Notes: generated from the letters alone by a model not told the origin. 64,000 nt of DNA from Caulobacter endophyticus (GCF_003116815.1 NZ_QDKQ01000043.1:1-64000); one strand, 5' to 3'; positions 24,292-31,974 are shown, numbered from the stretch's first letter. Numbers and translations: made by a program.

Positions 24292-24633
24292 ATGAAGACC
24301 ACAGTGATCGCCGTGGCGGCCGCCGGCCTGCTGGCCACCGCCTGCACGGCCACCGGCAACACCGAACGCAACGCCGCCGGCGGCGCCGCTCTGGGCGCCC
24401 TCGCCGGCGCCGTGATCGGCAACAATGTCGGCGGCGGCGACGCCGGCACGGGCGCGGCCATCGGCGCGGCTATCGGCGGCACCGCCGGCGCCATCAAGGG
24501 CTGCCGCGAAGACGGCGGCTGCGGCGCGACCAACGTTAATCGTCGCCAGTACTATGACGAGCGCGCTGGACGGTATTACTACTACGACTCGCGCAGCGGT
24601 CGTTATTTCTGGGAAGACGGCAGCCCCCGCTAG
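24292..24633 (+). CDS. Glycine-zipper lipoprotein (17-kDa surface antigen / SlyB-like)
   Basis: A 113-residue protein. The lipoprotein signal ends in the lipobox ATAC (Cys at 18). A glycine-zipper membrane segment follows (AAGGAALGALAGAVIGNNVG and IGAAIGGTAGAIKG). The C-terminus is Tyr-rich (YYDERAGRYYYYDSRSGRYF), with two Cys in between. ATG 24292 follows GGAGAG. It is an outer-membrane-lipoprotein-like stress protein; the preceding EcfG-type promoter supports induction in the general stress response. A terminator hairpin follows the gene. Confidence 0.85.
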   Translation: MKTTVIAVAAAGLLATACTATGNTERNAAGGAALGALAGAVIGNNVGGGDAGTGAAIGAAIGGTAGAIKGCREDGGCGATNVNRRQYYDERAGRYYYYDSRSGRYFWEDGSPR

Positions 24634-24659
24634 GGCGGCTTCGTCCAGACAGGATTTCG

Positions 24660-24688
24660 AAGGCGGTCGGCGCGCGTCGGCCGCCTTT
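24660..24688 (+). terminator. Terminator after the glycine-zipper lipoprotein
   Basis: A 10-bp stem AAGGCGGTCG / CGGCCGCCTT (one G-T pair) with TTT. Confidence 0.75.
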
Positions 24689-24734
24689 GGCATGTCTGGC
24701 GGGGCGACACGATGGTGCAACGAGAGGGCGACGG

Positions 24735-25199
24735 ATGAGCAAGGCGGGCGTTTGGGTTGCCATGGCGGCGATCGGTGTTGCGGCGGCGGGTTGCGCGAGC
24801 GGTCCCTGGCCCAAGTCGCGGTCGCAGATCGAGGCCCTTCCGGCCGCCTGCGAGGACTTCACCGTCTCGATCTATTTCGAACGCGATTCCGCGGCGATCA
24901 CCCGCGAGGCCAGGCAGGTGCTGCGTGGCGCAGCCGACATGGCCAAGGGCTGCACGGCCAGAAACGTCCATGTCGTGGGCCTGGCCGACGCCGTCGGCGC
25001 GCCTGACGCCAACCTGGCCCTGTCGGAAAAGCGCGCGGGGGCCGTGACCGGCGCGCTGGCCAAGGTCGGTTTCCGCCAGGTGTCTTTCGAGGTGACGGCC
25101 GCCGGCGACGCCGGGGCGACCACCCGCGACGGCGAGGCCCGTCCGCTGCGCCGCCGCGCCGACGTGCGCATCGACCTGGAAGGTCCCGCCAGGCCCTGA
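24735..25199 (+). CDS. OmpA-domain lipoprotein
   Basis: A 154-residue protein. The lipobox AAGC puts the Cys near residue 20. The OmpA/Pal-like domain includes VSIYFERDSAAITREARQVL, VHVVGLADAVGAPDANLALS and EKRAGAVTGALAKVGF, ending in RRRADVRIDLEG. This is the peptidoglycan-binding fold, linking outer membrane to cell wall, although the classical 'GHTD' is replaced by GLADA. ATG 24735 follows GAGAGG at 7 bases. It lies between stress-promoter genes but has no stress-sigma motif of its own. Confidence 0.85.
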   Translation: MSKAGVWVAMAAIGVAAAGCASGPWPKSRSQIEALPAACEDFTVSIYFERDSAAITREARQVLRGAADMAKGCTARNVHVVGLADAVGAPDANLALSEKRAGAVTGALAKVGFRQVSFEVTAAGDAGATTRDGEARPLRRRADVRIDLEGPARP

Positions 25200-25217
25200 T
25201 CCCGAGCCGCCAATACA

Positions 25218-25332
25218 GAAAAGGCGGGTCGGTGATCCGATCCGCCTCGAGGCTCGACAGAAAAGGGGGTTGCGGAGACGGCAGGCTGGCTTTCACCAGC
25301 CTCAAGTCGGGGGGGCGTCGCCGCCTCCGCAG
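25218..25332 (-). ncRNA. gsrN: Candidate stress-induced small RNA, probably GsrN
   Basis: An exact EcfG-type promoter (minus strand, 25363-25339) is followed by ~115 bases with no good ORF and then an intrinsic terminator with a TTTT tail at 25246-25219. Read on the minus strand, the RNA begins near 25332. An outer stem pairs TGCGGAG with CTCCGCA. Inside it are a seven-C run in single-stranded context (GACGCCCCCCCGACTTG) and the inner stem AGGCTGG / CCAGCCT with a short loop. Known biology: Caulobacter GsrN is a SigT-dependent sRNA of about this size whose 5' C-rich loop binds G-rich mRNA leaders such as katG. The match in promoter, size, C-rich loop and closeness to phyR-sigT makes this the likely homologue. 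I recognise it by architecture, not by alignment. Confidence 0.72.
25219..25246 (-). terminator. Terminator of the small RNA
   Basis: A 10-bp stem GGCGGATCGG / CCGACCCGCC (one G-T pair, loop of 4) followed by TTTT on the minus strand. Confidence 0.8.
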
Positions 25333-25338
25333 ACATAG

Positions 25339-25363
25339 AACGACCTCCCATCACCCGCGTTCC
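25339..25363 (-). promoter_or_regulatory. EcfG/SigT-type promoter of the small RNA (GGAAC-N16-CGTT)
   Basis: On the minus strand GGAAC is at 25363-25359 and CGTT at 25342-25339. The predicted start of transcription, about 7 bases on, falls at the base of the RNA's outer stem. Confidence 0.8.
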
Positions 25364-25428
25364 CGAAACTTCGAAATATTTTTCGCCTGCCCGGCGAGCA
25401 GCCCTCTGAGGCCTATCGACAGGCCGTC

Positions 25429-25453
25429 GGAACGCGGCCGTGCGCGAAACGTT
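25429..25453 (+). promoter_or_regulatory. EcfG/SigT-type promoter of the small membrane-protein operon (GGAAC-N16-CGTT)
   Basis: GGAAC at 25429-25433 and CGTT at 25450-25453, 45 bases before the ATG at 25499. It is divergent from the small-RNA promoter. Confidence 0.78.
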
Positions 25454-25498
25454 GTTCTCGTGATCCCGCGTCATGCGGGGCGAATGGGGAGCGACGTG

Positions 25499-25699
25499 AT
25501 GATCCGCGCTTATCAAGCCGCACATGGCGGACTGGTCTTCGAAACCCAGCGTCGCCGCAGGCAGGTCCGGAGTTCGCGCCTGCTCGCCGTGGCGACGGTT
25601 CTGGGCATGGCGCTTGCGGTCGGGACCGTACAGCATTTCGCCGCCGCCCAGTTCGACGCCGGCCGCTCGGTTCCGGCCGCGTGGACAGACGCGAAATAG
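25499..25699 (+). CDS. Small single-TM protein under a stress promoter
   Basis: A 66-residue protein. A basic, probably cytoplasmic N-terminus (ETQRRRRQVRSSR) is followed by one TM helix (LLAVATVLGMALAVGTVQHF) and a short outer tail. I chose ATG 25499 because GGGGAG lies 7 bases upstream. GTG 25496 and ATG 25484 are in frame; the latter would swallow that site. It is followed 9 bases later by another small TM protein. No family is recognised. Control by the general stress sigma factor is indicated by the exact promoter motif. Confidence 0.65.
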   Translation: MIRAYQAAHGGLVFETQRRRRQVRSSRLLAVATVLGMALAVGTVQHFAAAQFDAGRSVPAAWTDAK

Positions 25700-25708
25700 G
25701 AGGCGCCC

Positions 25709-25981
25709 ATGGCGACCGACATCAACACCGAACACTCGCCCACCCTGAAGGCCACCCGTGCCCGCCAGGGTCGCTGGGGTCGCCACATCTTCTGGGTGCT
25801 GGTGATCTCGATCGTGCTGGCCGCCATCGCCCTGTTCGGCAGCTGGGGCATGCGCTCGGGCGAACTGGCCTCGGTGGAAGGCAACAAGGGCGCCAACACG
25901 CCGGCCGAGGCCCAGCAGGGCACTACCGAACTGGCCTCGCCCAAGCAGACCCCGCAGGAACAGACCGCGCCGGCCCACTAG
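25709..25981 (+). CDS. Small single-TM protein, second gene of the stress operon
   Basis: A 90-residue protein. It has a basic N-terminal 25 residues, one TM (IFWVLVISIVLAAIALFGSW, about residues 27-46) and a flexible Gln/Pro/Thr-rich C-terminal tail with GELASVEGNKGANTPAEAQQ. The gene lies 9 bases after the preceding small membrane gene and shares its stress promoter. A strong bidirectional terminator follows. The function is unknown; it is probably inner-membrane with a periplasmic tail. Confidence 0.65.
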   Translation: MATDINTEHSPTLKATRARQGRWGRHIFWVLVISIVLAAIALFGSWGMRSGELASVEGNKGANTPAEAQQGTTELASPKQTPQEQTAPAH

Positions 25982-26041
25982 GGGCCGCGCGGGACTGAGG
26001 GAAGGGCTCGGCAGAAGCCCGTCATGGAAACGCACCAAAGA

Positions 26042-26073
26042 GAAGGCCCCGGCGATCGCTCGCCGGGGCCTTC
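26042..26073. terminator. Bidirectional terminator between the small operon and phyR
   Basis: A perfect 13-bp stem (26042-26054 with 26061-26073), starting GAAGGCCCCGGCG. It can serve the plus-strand operon and the convergent phyR message. Confidence 0.8.
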
Positions 26074-26100
26074 GTCGTTTCAGGACTTCGCCGGCCGCCG

Positions 26101-26892
26101 TCAGGCGGCCTGGCGGGTCCGGCGCGGGTGGAAGAACAGCGCCTGGCCGATCGCCGCCTTCACCGTTTCGGGCTGGAAGGGCTTGGTGATCAGGAAGGTC
26201 GGTTCCGGGCGCTCGCCGGTCAGCAGGCGCTCGGGGAAGGCGGTGATGAAGATCACCGGCACGTCGAGCCGGGCCAGGATGTCCTTGACCGCGTCGATGC
26301 CCGACGAGCCGTCCGCCAGCTGGATATCGGCCAGCACCAGGCCGGGCGTCTTGCGGGCGACGGCGTCGACGGCCTCGCCGCGGGTGGCGGCGATGTCGAT
26401 GACGTCATGGCCCAACTCGCGCACCAGCGCCTCGATGTCGGCGGCGATGACCGGCTCGTCCTCGATGATCAGGACCTCGGTCGCCAGCTCGGCGTCGATC
26501 TCGGCCTGGGCGTCGGCGATCAGCCGCTCGACCTCGCCGAAGTCGCAGTCAAGGATCTGGGCCGCTTCGGTCGGCGTGAAGCCTTCCAGAGCGGTCAGCA
26601 GGAACGCCTGGCGCGAACGCGGGGCGATGCGCAGCAGGCGCTGCGAAGCGTCATCGGAGACGTCATCGCGGCGGGCTTCGAGCTGGGCGCCCGAGGTCAG
26701 CCAGATGGCGTGGAAAACGCGATACAGCGCCACGCGCGGCGACAGCGCCGCGTCAAGCGAGCGTTCGCCGGCGGCGAGAGCCTCCAGCGCCACCCGCACA
26801 TAGTGGTCGCCGGTCGTCTGATCGCCGGTGAGGGCGCGGGCGTAACGGCGAACGTAGGGCAGGTGCGGCGCCAGTCGGGCAAGAAGACTCAT
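26101..26892 (-). CDS. phyR: General stress response anti-anti-sigma regulator PhyR
   Basis: A 263-residue protein. The N-terminal ~135 residues mimic an ECF sigma factor (sigma2-like LPYVRRYARALTGDQTTGDHYV; sigma4-like RQAFLLTALEGFTPTEAAQIL). The C-terminal receiver domain has VLIIEDEPVIAADIEAL, the phosphoacceptor D189 in LVLADIQLADG and the lysine in ITKPFQP. When phosphorylated, PhyR binds NepR and frees SigT. ATG 26892 follows GGGAGG. It is divergent from nepR-sigT-phyK, with a SigT-type promoter of its own, so the circuit feeds back positively. Confidence 0.97.
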   Translation of the reverse strand: MSLLARLAPHLPYVRRYARALTGDQTTGDHYVRVALEALAAGERSLDAALSPRVALYRVFHAIWLTSGAQLEARRDDVSDDASQRLLRIAPRSRQAFLLTALEGFTPTEAAQILDCDFGEVERLIADAQAEIDAELATEVLIIEDEPVIAADIEALVRELGHDVIDIAATRGEAVDAVARKTPGLVLADIQLADGSSGIDAVKDILARLDVPVIFITAFPERLLTGERPEPTFLITKPFQPETVKAAIGQALFFHPRRTRQAA

Positions 26893-26969
26893 GACCCCTC
26901 CCGTAGAGTGTCTTCGAAACAAAAAAGGCCTTCTGTCACGGCAAAGCTATGCCGTTCAGTCGAGTGCAT

Positions 26970-26995
26970 AACGTGCCCTGCGCGAGAGCGGTTCC
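26970..26995 (-). promoter_or_regulatory. EcfG/SigT-type promoter of phyR (GGAAC-N17-CGTT)
   Basis: On the minus strand GGAAC is at 26995-26991 and CGTT at 26973-26970, 77 bases before the phyR ATG. Confidence 0.8.
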
Positions 26996-27034
26996 GCACC
27001 GTTCCGAATTTTGGCACTCTATGCTCAAGCTTGT

Positions 27035-27059
27035 GGAACCCGATGCGGAATGTGGCGTT
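27035..27059 (+). promoter_or_regulatory. EcfG/SigT-type promoter of nepR-sigT-phyK (GGAAC-N16-CGTT)
   Basis: GGAAC at 27035-27039 and CGTT at 27056-27059, 64 bases before nepR. It marks autoregulation of sigT. Confidence 0.85.
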
Positions 27060-27123
27060 GACCTCCAGCATTTACACATTCGGCCGCAGGGGGCGGACGC
27101 TGCGCACAACCGGCGTCGAGGAC

Positions 27124-27309
27124 ATGATCGAACACGTACCCATGGAAGATCAACGCAAGGGAGCCGCCTCGCTCGACGAGGCGCGGCTTCGGCAGCAGGC
27201 CATCGGCGTCAAGCTTCGGCAGATGTTCGACGAGGTGGTCAACGAGCCGGTCCCGGACGAATTCCTCGACATCCTGCGCAAGGCTGACAAGCCTTCGGGA
27301 GAGCGTTGA
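27124..27309 (+). CDS. nepR: Anti-sigma factor NepR
   Basis: A 61-residue protein with the conserved NepR core IGVKLRQMFDEVVNEPVPDEFLDIL, written here in pieces: IGVKLRQMFDEV, then NEPVPDEFLDIL. It holds SigT inactive until phospho-PhyR removes it. It starts at ATG 27124; a second in-frame ATG at 27142 would shorten the variable N-terminus by 6 residues. Its stop lies just before sigT, with GGGAG for sigT inside the end of nepR. Confidence 0.93.
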   Translation: MIEHVPMEDQRKGAASLDEARLRQQAIGVKLRQMFDEVVNEPVPDEFLDILRKADKPSGER

Positions 27310-27311
27310 GC

Positions 27312-27917
27312 ATGAGCGAAGCGCAAGTCGGCCGATCGCCCATCGATCCGGCCCGTGACGGGGTCTTCAAGAAAGAACTCGTCACTCTCATCCCGCACCT
27401 GCGGGCCTTCGCACGCACCCTCACCGGTGACCCGACGGCCGCGGACGACCTGGCGCAGGACGCCATGATGAAGGCCTGGGACGCGCGCGCCAGCTTCCAG
27501 CTGGGCACGAACATGAAGGCCTGGACCTTCATGATCCTGCGCAACCAGTTCTATTCGGAAAAGCGTCGCTCCTGGCGTCAGAGCCAGCTCGACCAGGAAG
27601 CCGCCGAGCGGACCCTGGTGGCGGTGGACGATCCGGAAGCCCCGGTCGCCCTCGACGAGCTGCGCATGAGCCTCGCCATGCTGCCGCCGGAACAGCGCGA
27701 AGCGCTGATCCTGGTCGGCGCCGGCGGCTTCGCCTACGAGGAAGCGGCCGACATCTGCGGCTGCGCGGTCGGCACGGTCAAGAGCCGGGTCAGCCGGGCT
27801 CGCCGGGCGCTGCAGGCCATCCTCGAGTCGGGCGGCTACGAGCGTGACGGCGCCGCCGCGGGTGACGCGATGCACGCCATCCTGGCCGATGCGGAGCGCC
27901 TGAGCACCCAGCGGTGA
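27312..27917 (+). CDS. sigT: General stress ECF sigma factor SigT (EcfG family)
   Basis: A 201-residue ECF sigma factor. The sigma2 region includes LIPHLRAFARTLTGDPTAAD, DLAQDAMMKAWDAR and MKAWTFMILRNQFYSEKRR. The sigma4 helix-turn-helix contains LPPEQREALILVGAGGFAYE and GCAVGTVKSRVSRARRAL. It directs polymerase to GGAAC-N16/17-CGTT promoters, nine of which I find in this window. ATG 27312 is preceded by GGGAGAG; an upstream TTG at 27306 is less likely. It overlaps phyK by 4 bases. Confidence 0.97.
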   Translation: MSEAQVGRSPIDPARDGVFKKELVTLIPHLRAFARTLTGDPTAADDLAQDAMMKAWDARASFQLGTNMKAWTFMILRNQFYSEKRRSWRQSQLDQEAAERTLVAVDDPEAPVALDELRMSLAMLPPEQREALILVGAGGFAYEEAADICGCAVGTVKSRVSRARRALQAILESGGYERDGAAAGDAMHAILADAERLSTQR

Positions 27918-29629
27918 AGCGCGTGTACGGCCGTGCGGCCAAGGTCGTCGGCACGATCCGGGTCAGGCTAGCCCTGACGCTTGCATTGGCTTTGTTGCCC
28001 GTGCTGGCTATCGGCGTGGGGCAGTCCTATCTGGCGTTCCGCTCCGAGGGCGACGCGCGCCGGCAGAGCCTTGAGCTCGCCGCCGGCCACAGCGCCGCCA
28101 CGGCCCGGGCCCGCATCGAGGCGGCTGGCGTGCTGCTCCAGACCCTGGGCCCCGGCTCGGTCGGTCTGGAGTGCGCCAGGCGGCTCGACGCGGTGAAGTC
28201 GCGCCTGCCCGGCTACGCCAATCTCATCCGTTTCGACGCCTACGGCCGGGTCGCCTGCGCCGCCGGCACGACGCCGCGCGACCCCGAGCGCGCCCAGCGC
28301 CCCTGGTTCCTCGACCTGGCGGCCGGCGCGCATCTGGCCGTCGCGCCGGCGCCTGGCGCGGTCTATGCCGGCGAGCCCTCGGTGCTGACCGCCGTCCGCG
28401 CCGAAGACGGCGCGGGCGTGTTCGACGGGGCCATGGCCGCGGTCCTGACCCTGTCGAGCCTCAAGCCCCAGACCGCCAACCGCTTCCTGCCCGACGGCGC
28501 CGAGATCGGCCTGGCCGACGCGCGCGGCAATGTCTTCTCGGCCACCGCCCCCCAGGCGTTCGGCCCCGCCAGCGCGCACCTGCGCGAAGAGGCCGAGGCC
28601 GGCCAGAAGACCATCCTCTGGTCCGGCAAGGACGCGCAGGGTCGTCGCCGCCTGTTCTCGGCCGCTCCGCTGGTCGAGGACGACGTCTTCGTGGTGCTGT
28701 CGGCGCCGGCGCCGGGGCTGCTGTCCTGGGCCAATCTCAGTCCGATCTCGCGAATGCTGCCGCCGCTGCTGGCCTTCGGCCTGGCCCTGGCCGGCGTGCT
28801 TTGGGCGACCGAGCGCGCGGTGATCCGGTGGATCGTCTATCTGCGCCGGGTGGCGGCGATCTACGCCAAGGGCCGCTTCACGGTGCGTCCGCTGCAGGCC
28901 GAGCGCGCGCCGCCCGAGATCCGCGAGCTGGCCGAAACGCTCGACCAGATGGCCGCCGGCATCGTCACGCGCGACGCCTCTCTGCGCGACAGCCTGGCCG
29001 AGAAGGACTCGCTGATGCGCGAGATCCATCACCGGGTGAAGAACAACCTGCAGATCATCACCTCGCTGCTGAACATGCAGCAGCGCGCCCTGACCGATCC
29101 GGCGGCGCGCACGGCGATGAACGACACCCGCCAGCGGATCACCGCCCTGGCCCAGATCTATCGCGCCCTCTACCAGGGGCCGGACCTCAAGCGGGTGGAC
29201 CTGCGGCCGTTCCTGGAGGAGCTGACCGCCCTGCTGCTGGCCGGCGACGTCAACGGCCAGGGCTCGGTGCGCACCGAAGTCCACGCCGACCCGTTGGTCA
29301 TCGATCCGGACCGTCTGGCCCCGCTGGCCCTGTTCGCCGTCGAGGCCATCACCAACGCCCAGAAGCACGCCCTGTCCGAGCGCGGCGGGGTGCTGACGGT
29401 CGACTTCTTCGTGCGCGGCGAGGAGGCCGAGCTGGCCATCGGCGACGACGGCCCCGGCGCCCCCGCCGGCCCGGGCGAGGGGGTGGGGCGCACCCTGATG
29501 ACCGCCTTCGCCCGCCAGCTGCGCGGCCAGGTGAAGTTCGACGCCAGCCCGATGGGCGGCCTCCTTGTGCGCCTCGTGTTTCCGACGCCGCAGGCTCTGC
29601 CGCCGCCCCAGCATCAGGCCGGAACCTAG
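27914..29629 (+). CDS. phyK: Membrane sensor histidine kinase PhyK (HisKA_2 type)
   Basis: A 571-residue kinase. TM1 is at about 18-40, a ~240-residue periplasmic sensor follows (with Cys 87 and Cys 115), TM2 is at about 282-300, and a HAMP-like linker runs to 355. The kinase core has the phosphoacceptor in REIHHRVKNNLQ (H372/H373) and an N-box in FAVEAITNAQKHAL. Its place directly after sigT, starting GTG at the sigT stop, is that of phyK in Caulobacter, the main kinase for PhyR. The SigT-type promoter of the next gene overlaps its stop codon. Confidence 0.94.
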   Translation: MKRVYGRAAKVVGTIRVRLALTLALALLPVLAIGVGQSYLAFRSEGDARRQSLELAAGHSAATARARIEAAGVLLQTLGPGSVGLECARRLDAVKSRLPGYANLIRFDAYGRVACAAGTTPRDPERAQRPWFLDLAAGAHLAVAPAPGAVYAGEPSVLTAVRAEDGAGVFDGAMAAVLTLSSLKPQTANRFLPDGAEIGLADARGNVFSATAPQAFGPASAHLREEAEAGQKTILWSGKDAQGRRRLFSAAPLVEDDVFVVLSAPAPGLLSWANLSPISRMLPPLLAFGLALAGVLWATERAVIRWIVYLRRVAAIYAKGRFTVRPLQAERAPPEIRELAETLDQMAAGIVTRDASLRDSLAEKDSLMREIHHRVKNNLQIITSLLNMQQRALTDPAARTAMNDTRQRITALAQIYRALYQGPDLKRVDLRPFLEELTALLLAGDVNGQGSVRTEVHADPLVIDPDRLAPLALFAVEAITNAQKHALSERGGVLTVDFFVRGEEAELAIGDDGPGAPAGPGEGVGRTLMTAFARQLRGQVKFDASPMGGLLVRLVFPTPQALPPPQHQAGT

Positions 29630-29645
29630 GCCCTCCGGCCACGTT
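29621..29645 (+). promoter_or_regulatory. EcfG/SigT-type promoter of the entericidin (GGAAC-N16-CGTT)
   Basis: GGAAC at 29621-29625 lies in the last codons of phyK and CGTT is at 29642-29645, 51 bases before the ATG. Confidence 0.82.
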
Positions 29646-29696
29646 TGCTCTGGGCAATCTATCGACGCCCGTCAGGGCGAGCACCGGAGAACTCTC

Positions 29697-29834
29697 ATGC
29701 GCAAGTTCGTCATCCTGGCCGCCCTGGCCGCCAGCCTCAGCGTCGCCGCCTGCAACACGGTCGAAGGCGCCGGCAAGGACGTCTCGTCGGCCGGCGCGGC
29801 CGTCAGCGACACCGCTCGCGACGCCAAGAACTGA
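29697..29834 (+). CDS. Entericidin EcnA/B-family small lipoprotein
   Basis: A 45-residue lipoprotein. The signal and lipobox VAAC (MRKFVILAALAASLSVAAC) leave a tiny mature peptide, NTVEGAGKDVSSAGAAVSDT plus a short charged end. NTVEGAGKD is the entericidin hallmark. Entericidins are often stress or stationary-phase induced, and this one has an exact SigT-type promoter. A strong terminator follows at once, so it is monocistronic. Confidence 0.92.
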   Translation: MRKFVILAALAASLSVAACNTVEGAGKDVSSAGAAVSDTARDAKN

Positions 29835-29862
29835 ACCTAGCCGTCCTAGGTTCGAAACGAAG

Positions 29863-29891
29863 GACCCGCCCCTTCCGGGGGCGGGTCTTTT
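29863..29891 (+). terminator. Terminator of the entericidin
   Basis: A perfect 10-bp stem GACCCGCCCC / GGGGCGGGTC with TTTT. Confidence 0.85.
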
Positions 29892-30043
29892 GCATTCAGG
29901 ATCGTCCTGTTGCGCGCATGGCGCCGAACCGGCGCCGACGCGTCTCGCCAGCGCATCAAGCGTTGCCGGCCTGAAAGAAAAGGTCCGGCTTTGCTGTCGG
30001 CGGGGAGATAAGCCAGACAAGCTGGACCCCGATCCTGCCGGCC

Positions 30044-31147
30044 ATGACGGTCCCGGCTGCCTCCTCCGATCCCGCTCCCCTCCCGGTGTTCGTGCACAGC
30101 GGCTGGCGCTGCTCCAGCACCTATGTCTGGAGCCGCTTTCGCGCCCTGCCCGGCGTGCGGGCCTACTACGAGCCCTGGCACGAACAGCTCGCGACCCTGA
30201 CGCCCGAGCGGATCGCCCGCGAGACCCCGCGCGCCAGCGGCCTGCGCCATCCTGGCGACGACGTTCCCTACCTCGCCGAGTTTGCGGACCTGCTGAAGCC
30301 AGGCGGCGGCGTCGCCGGCTATCAGCCGCGCTTCGCCCTCGACGACTACTTCCTGCCGGCCGACCGGCAGGACGCCGCCCAAACCGCCTATGTGGCCAGC
30401 CTGGTCGGCAGCGCCCAGGCGGCGGGGCGGACGCCGGTGCTGGCCTGCTGCCGCACGCTGGGGCGCGTCGATTGGCTGCGCCGGCGGTTCGGCGGCTTCC
30501 ATGTGGTGCTGATCCGCGATCCGCTGCAGCAGTGGCTGTCATTCCACTCGCTGCGCAAGCGGCCTCGCCCGACCTATTTCGAGCTGTGCCAGTATGTCCT
30601 GCTGTCGGAGACCGTCGGGGCCGAGCCTCTGGCCCGGCAGCAGGGCCTGCCCGCGCCGAAGGGCGACGACCTGCCGGCCCGCATCGCCGCCATGCGCCGA
30701 CGGCTCAAGCGCGCGCCGGCGCGGACCTCGTTCACCGCCTTCCTGGCGATCTATCTGCTGTCCTATCTGAAGGCCCTGCCGCAGGCCGACCTGGTGATCG
30801 ACGTCGACCGCCTGGGTCAGGATCCGGACTATGCCGCCCGCATCTCCGAGGCCTTAAGCGCCGGCTGCGGCCTGGCGCCCGACTTCTCCGACTGCCGCAC
30901 GCCGGCCGCCCATGCCACGGTTCCGGCCGCGCCCTATCGCCGGATTTCGCGGCAGGTGATCGACGCCCTGGACGCGCGCACGGCGCTCGCCGCGCCGGGA
31001 CCCGCGGCCCTGCTGTTCGCCAAGCTGTCGAAGGCGATGGCCGAAGCGCCAGAGCCGCCGCCGTCGATGCGGCGGCGGCTGGCCGGCTGGATCTTGGAAA
31101 AGATCGGAGGCCTCGTCCCGCGCCGTCGGCGCAGGGCCAGGATCTAG
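30044..31147 (+). CDS. Sulfotransferase-like protein
   Basis: A 367-residue protein. VFVHSGWRCSSTYVWSRF (residues ~15-32) is at the place of the 5'-phosphosulfate-binding loop of PAPS sulfotransferases, and VVLIRDPLQQWLSFHSL resembles the 3'-phosphate-binding segment (R-D-P...S). The middle holds an amphipathic region, and the C-terminus is strongly basic (MRRRLAGWILEK, then RRRRRARI). The loop deviates from the common GxxRSGTT form, so true PAPS use is uncertain. The acceptor is unknown. It is convergent with cheR, overlapping it by 4 bases. Confidence 0.65.
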   Translation: MTVPAASSDPAPLPVFVHSGWRCSSTYVWSRFRALPGVRAYYEPWHEQLATLTPERIARETPRASGLRHPGDDVPYLAEFADLLKPGGGVAGYQPRFALDDYFLPADRQDAAQTAYVASLVGSAQAAGRTPVLACCRTLGRVDWLRRRFGGFHVVLIRDPLQQWLSFHSLRKRPRPTYFELCQYVLLSETVGAEPLARQQGLPAPKGDDLPARIAAMRRRLKRAPARTSFTAFLAIYLLSYLKALPQADLVIDVDRLGQDPDYAARISEALSAGCGLAPDFSDCRTPAAHATVPAAPYRRISRQVIDALDARTALAAPGPAALLFAKLSKAMAEAPEPPPSMRRRLAGWILEKIGGLVPRRRRRARI

Positions 31148-31974
31148 GCCGCCGCGGCGCGGAAGGCCGGGTCGCGGGCGAACAGGCCCGGACGGCCGGG
31201 CAGGGGACGCAGCGCCTCGGTCACGCCGGCCAGGCTTTCGCCCTCGCCCAACACCAGCAGGCCGTCCTCGGTGAGGCGGGCGGCCATGGCCTCGGCCACG
31301 CGGGCGCGCACCGACGGATCAAGGCCCGGCAACACGTTGCGCAGCATGACCAGGTCGAAGACCCCCATGCCCGACAGGTCGGACACCAGGTTGATCCGCC
31401 GCCAGCGCACGGCCTGGCGGATGCGCGGCGAGATCGCCCAGGTCTCGTCCTGGTTCTCGAAGTGCTTGATCAGCAGGCGGATCGGCAGGCCGCGCTGGAC
31501 CTCGAACTGGGTGTAGAGGCCGCTCTGGGCCTTCTCCAGACAGCGCTCGGAGAGGTCGGAGGCGAAGAACTCGAAGCGTACGCCCGGCTCGATGTCGCGC
31601 GCCTCATGGGCGGCGATGGCCAGGGAGTAGATCTCCTGGCCGGTCGAGCAGGCCGCGCTCCAGACCCGCACCGAGCCGTCTTTGCGTCGGCGCGACAGCT
31701 CCGGCATGGCCACGTCGCGCATGAAGGCGAAGGTGTCGCGGTCGCGAAAGAAGGCGGTCTCGTTGATGGTCAGGGCCTCGACCACCGCCCAGATCAGCCG
31801 CTCCTCGCGCTTGGCGCGCAGGGCCGCCACCAGGGCCTCGATCGACGGATAGCCTTCGCGCCGGGCCAGCGGCGCCAGGCGGCTTTCGACCACATAGTGC
31901 TTGTCGGTCTCGACCTTCAGGCCGGCGCGGGCGCGGCCCAGGGCCGCCAGCAGATCCATGTCCTCGGGGGTCAT
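31144..31974 (-). CDS. cheR: CheR-type protein-glutamate methyltransferase
   Basis: A 276-residue SAM-dependent methyltransferase that methylates chemoreceptors or related proteins. It has the CheR N-terminal helical domain, ALTINETAFFRDRDTFAFM, the SAM-binding segment RVWSAACSTGQEIYSLA, FFASDLSERCLEKAQSGLY and MLRNVLPGLDPSVR. ATG 31974 overlaps the TGA of the receiver gene upstream (ATGA). No receptor or CheA gene is here, so this is an orphan cheY-cheR pair next to chpT. Confidence 0.92.
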   Translation of the reverse strand: MTPEDMDLLAALGRARAGLKVETDKHYVVESRLAPLARREGYPSIEALVAALRAKREERLIWAVVEALTINETAFFRDRDTFAFMRDVAMPELSRRRKDGSVRVWSAACSTGQEIYSLAIAAHEARDIEPGVRFEFFASDLSERCLEKAQSGLYTQFEVQRGLPIRLLIKHFENQDETWAISPRIRQAVRWRRINLVSDLSGMGVFDLVMLRNVLPGLDPSVRARVAEAMAARLTEDGLLVLGEGESLAGVTEALRPLPGRPGLFARDPAFRAAAA

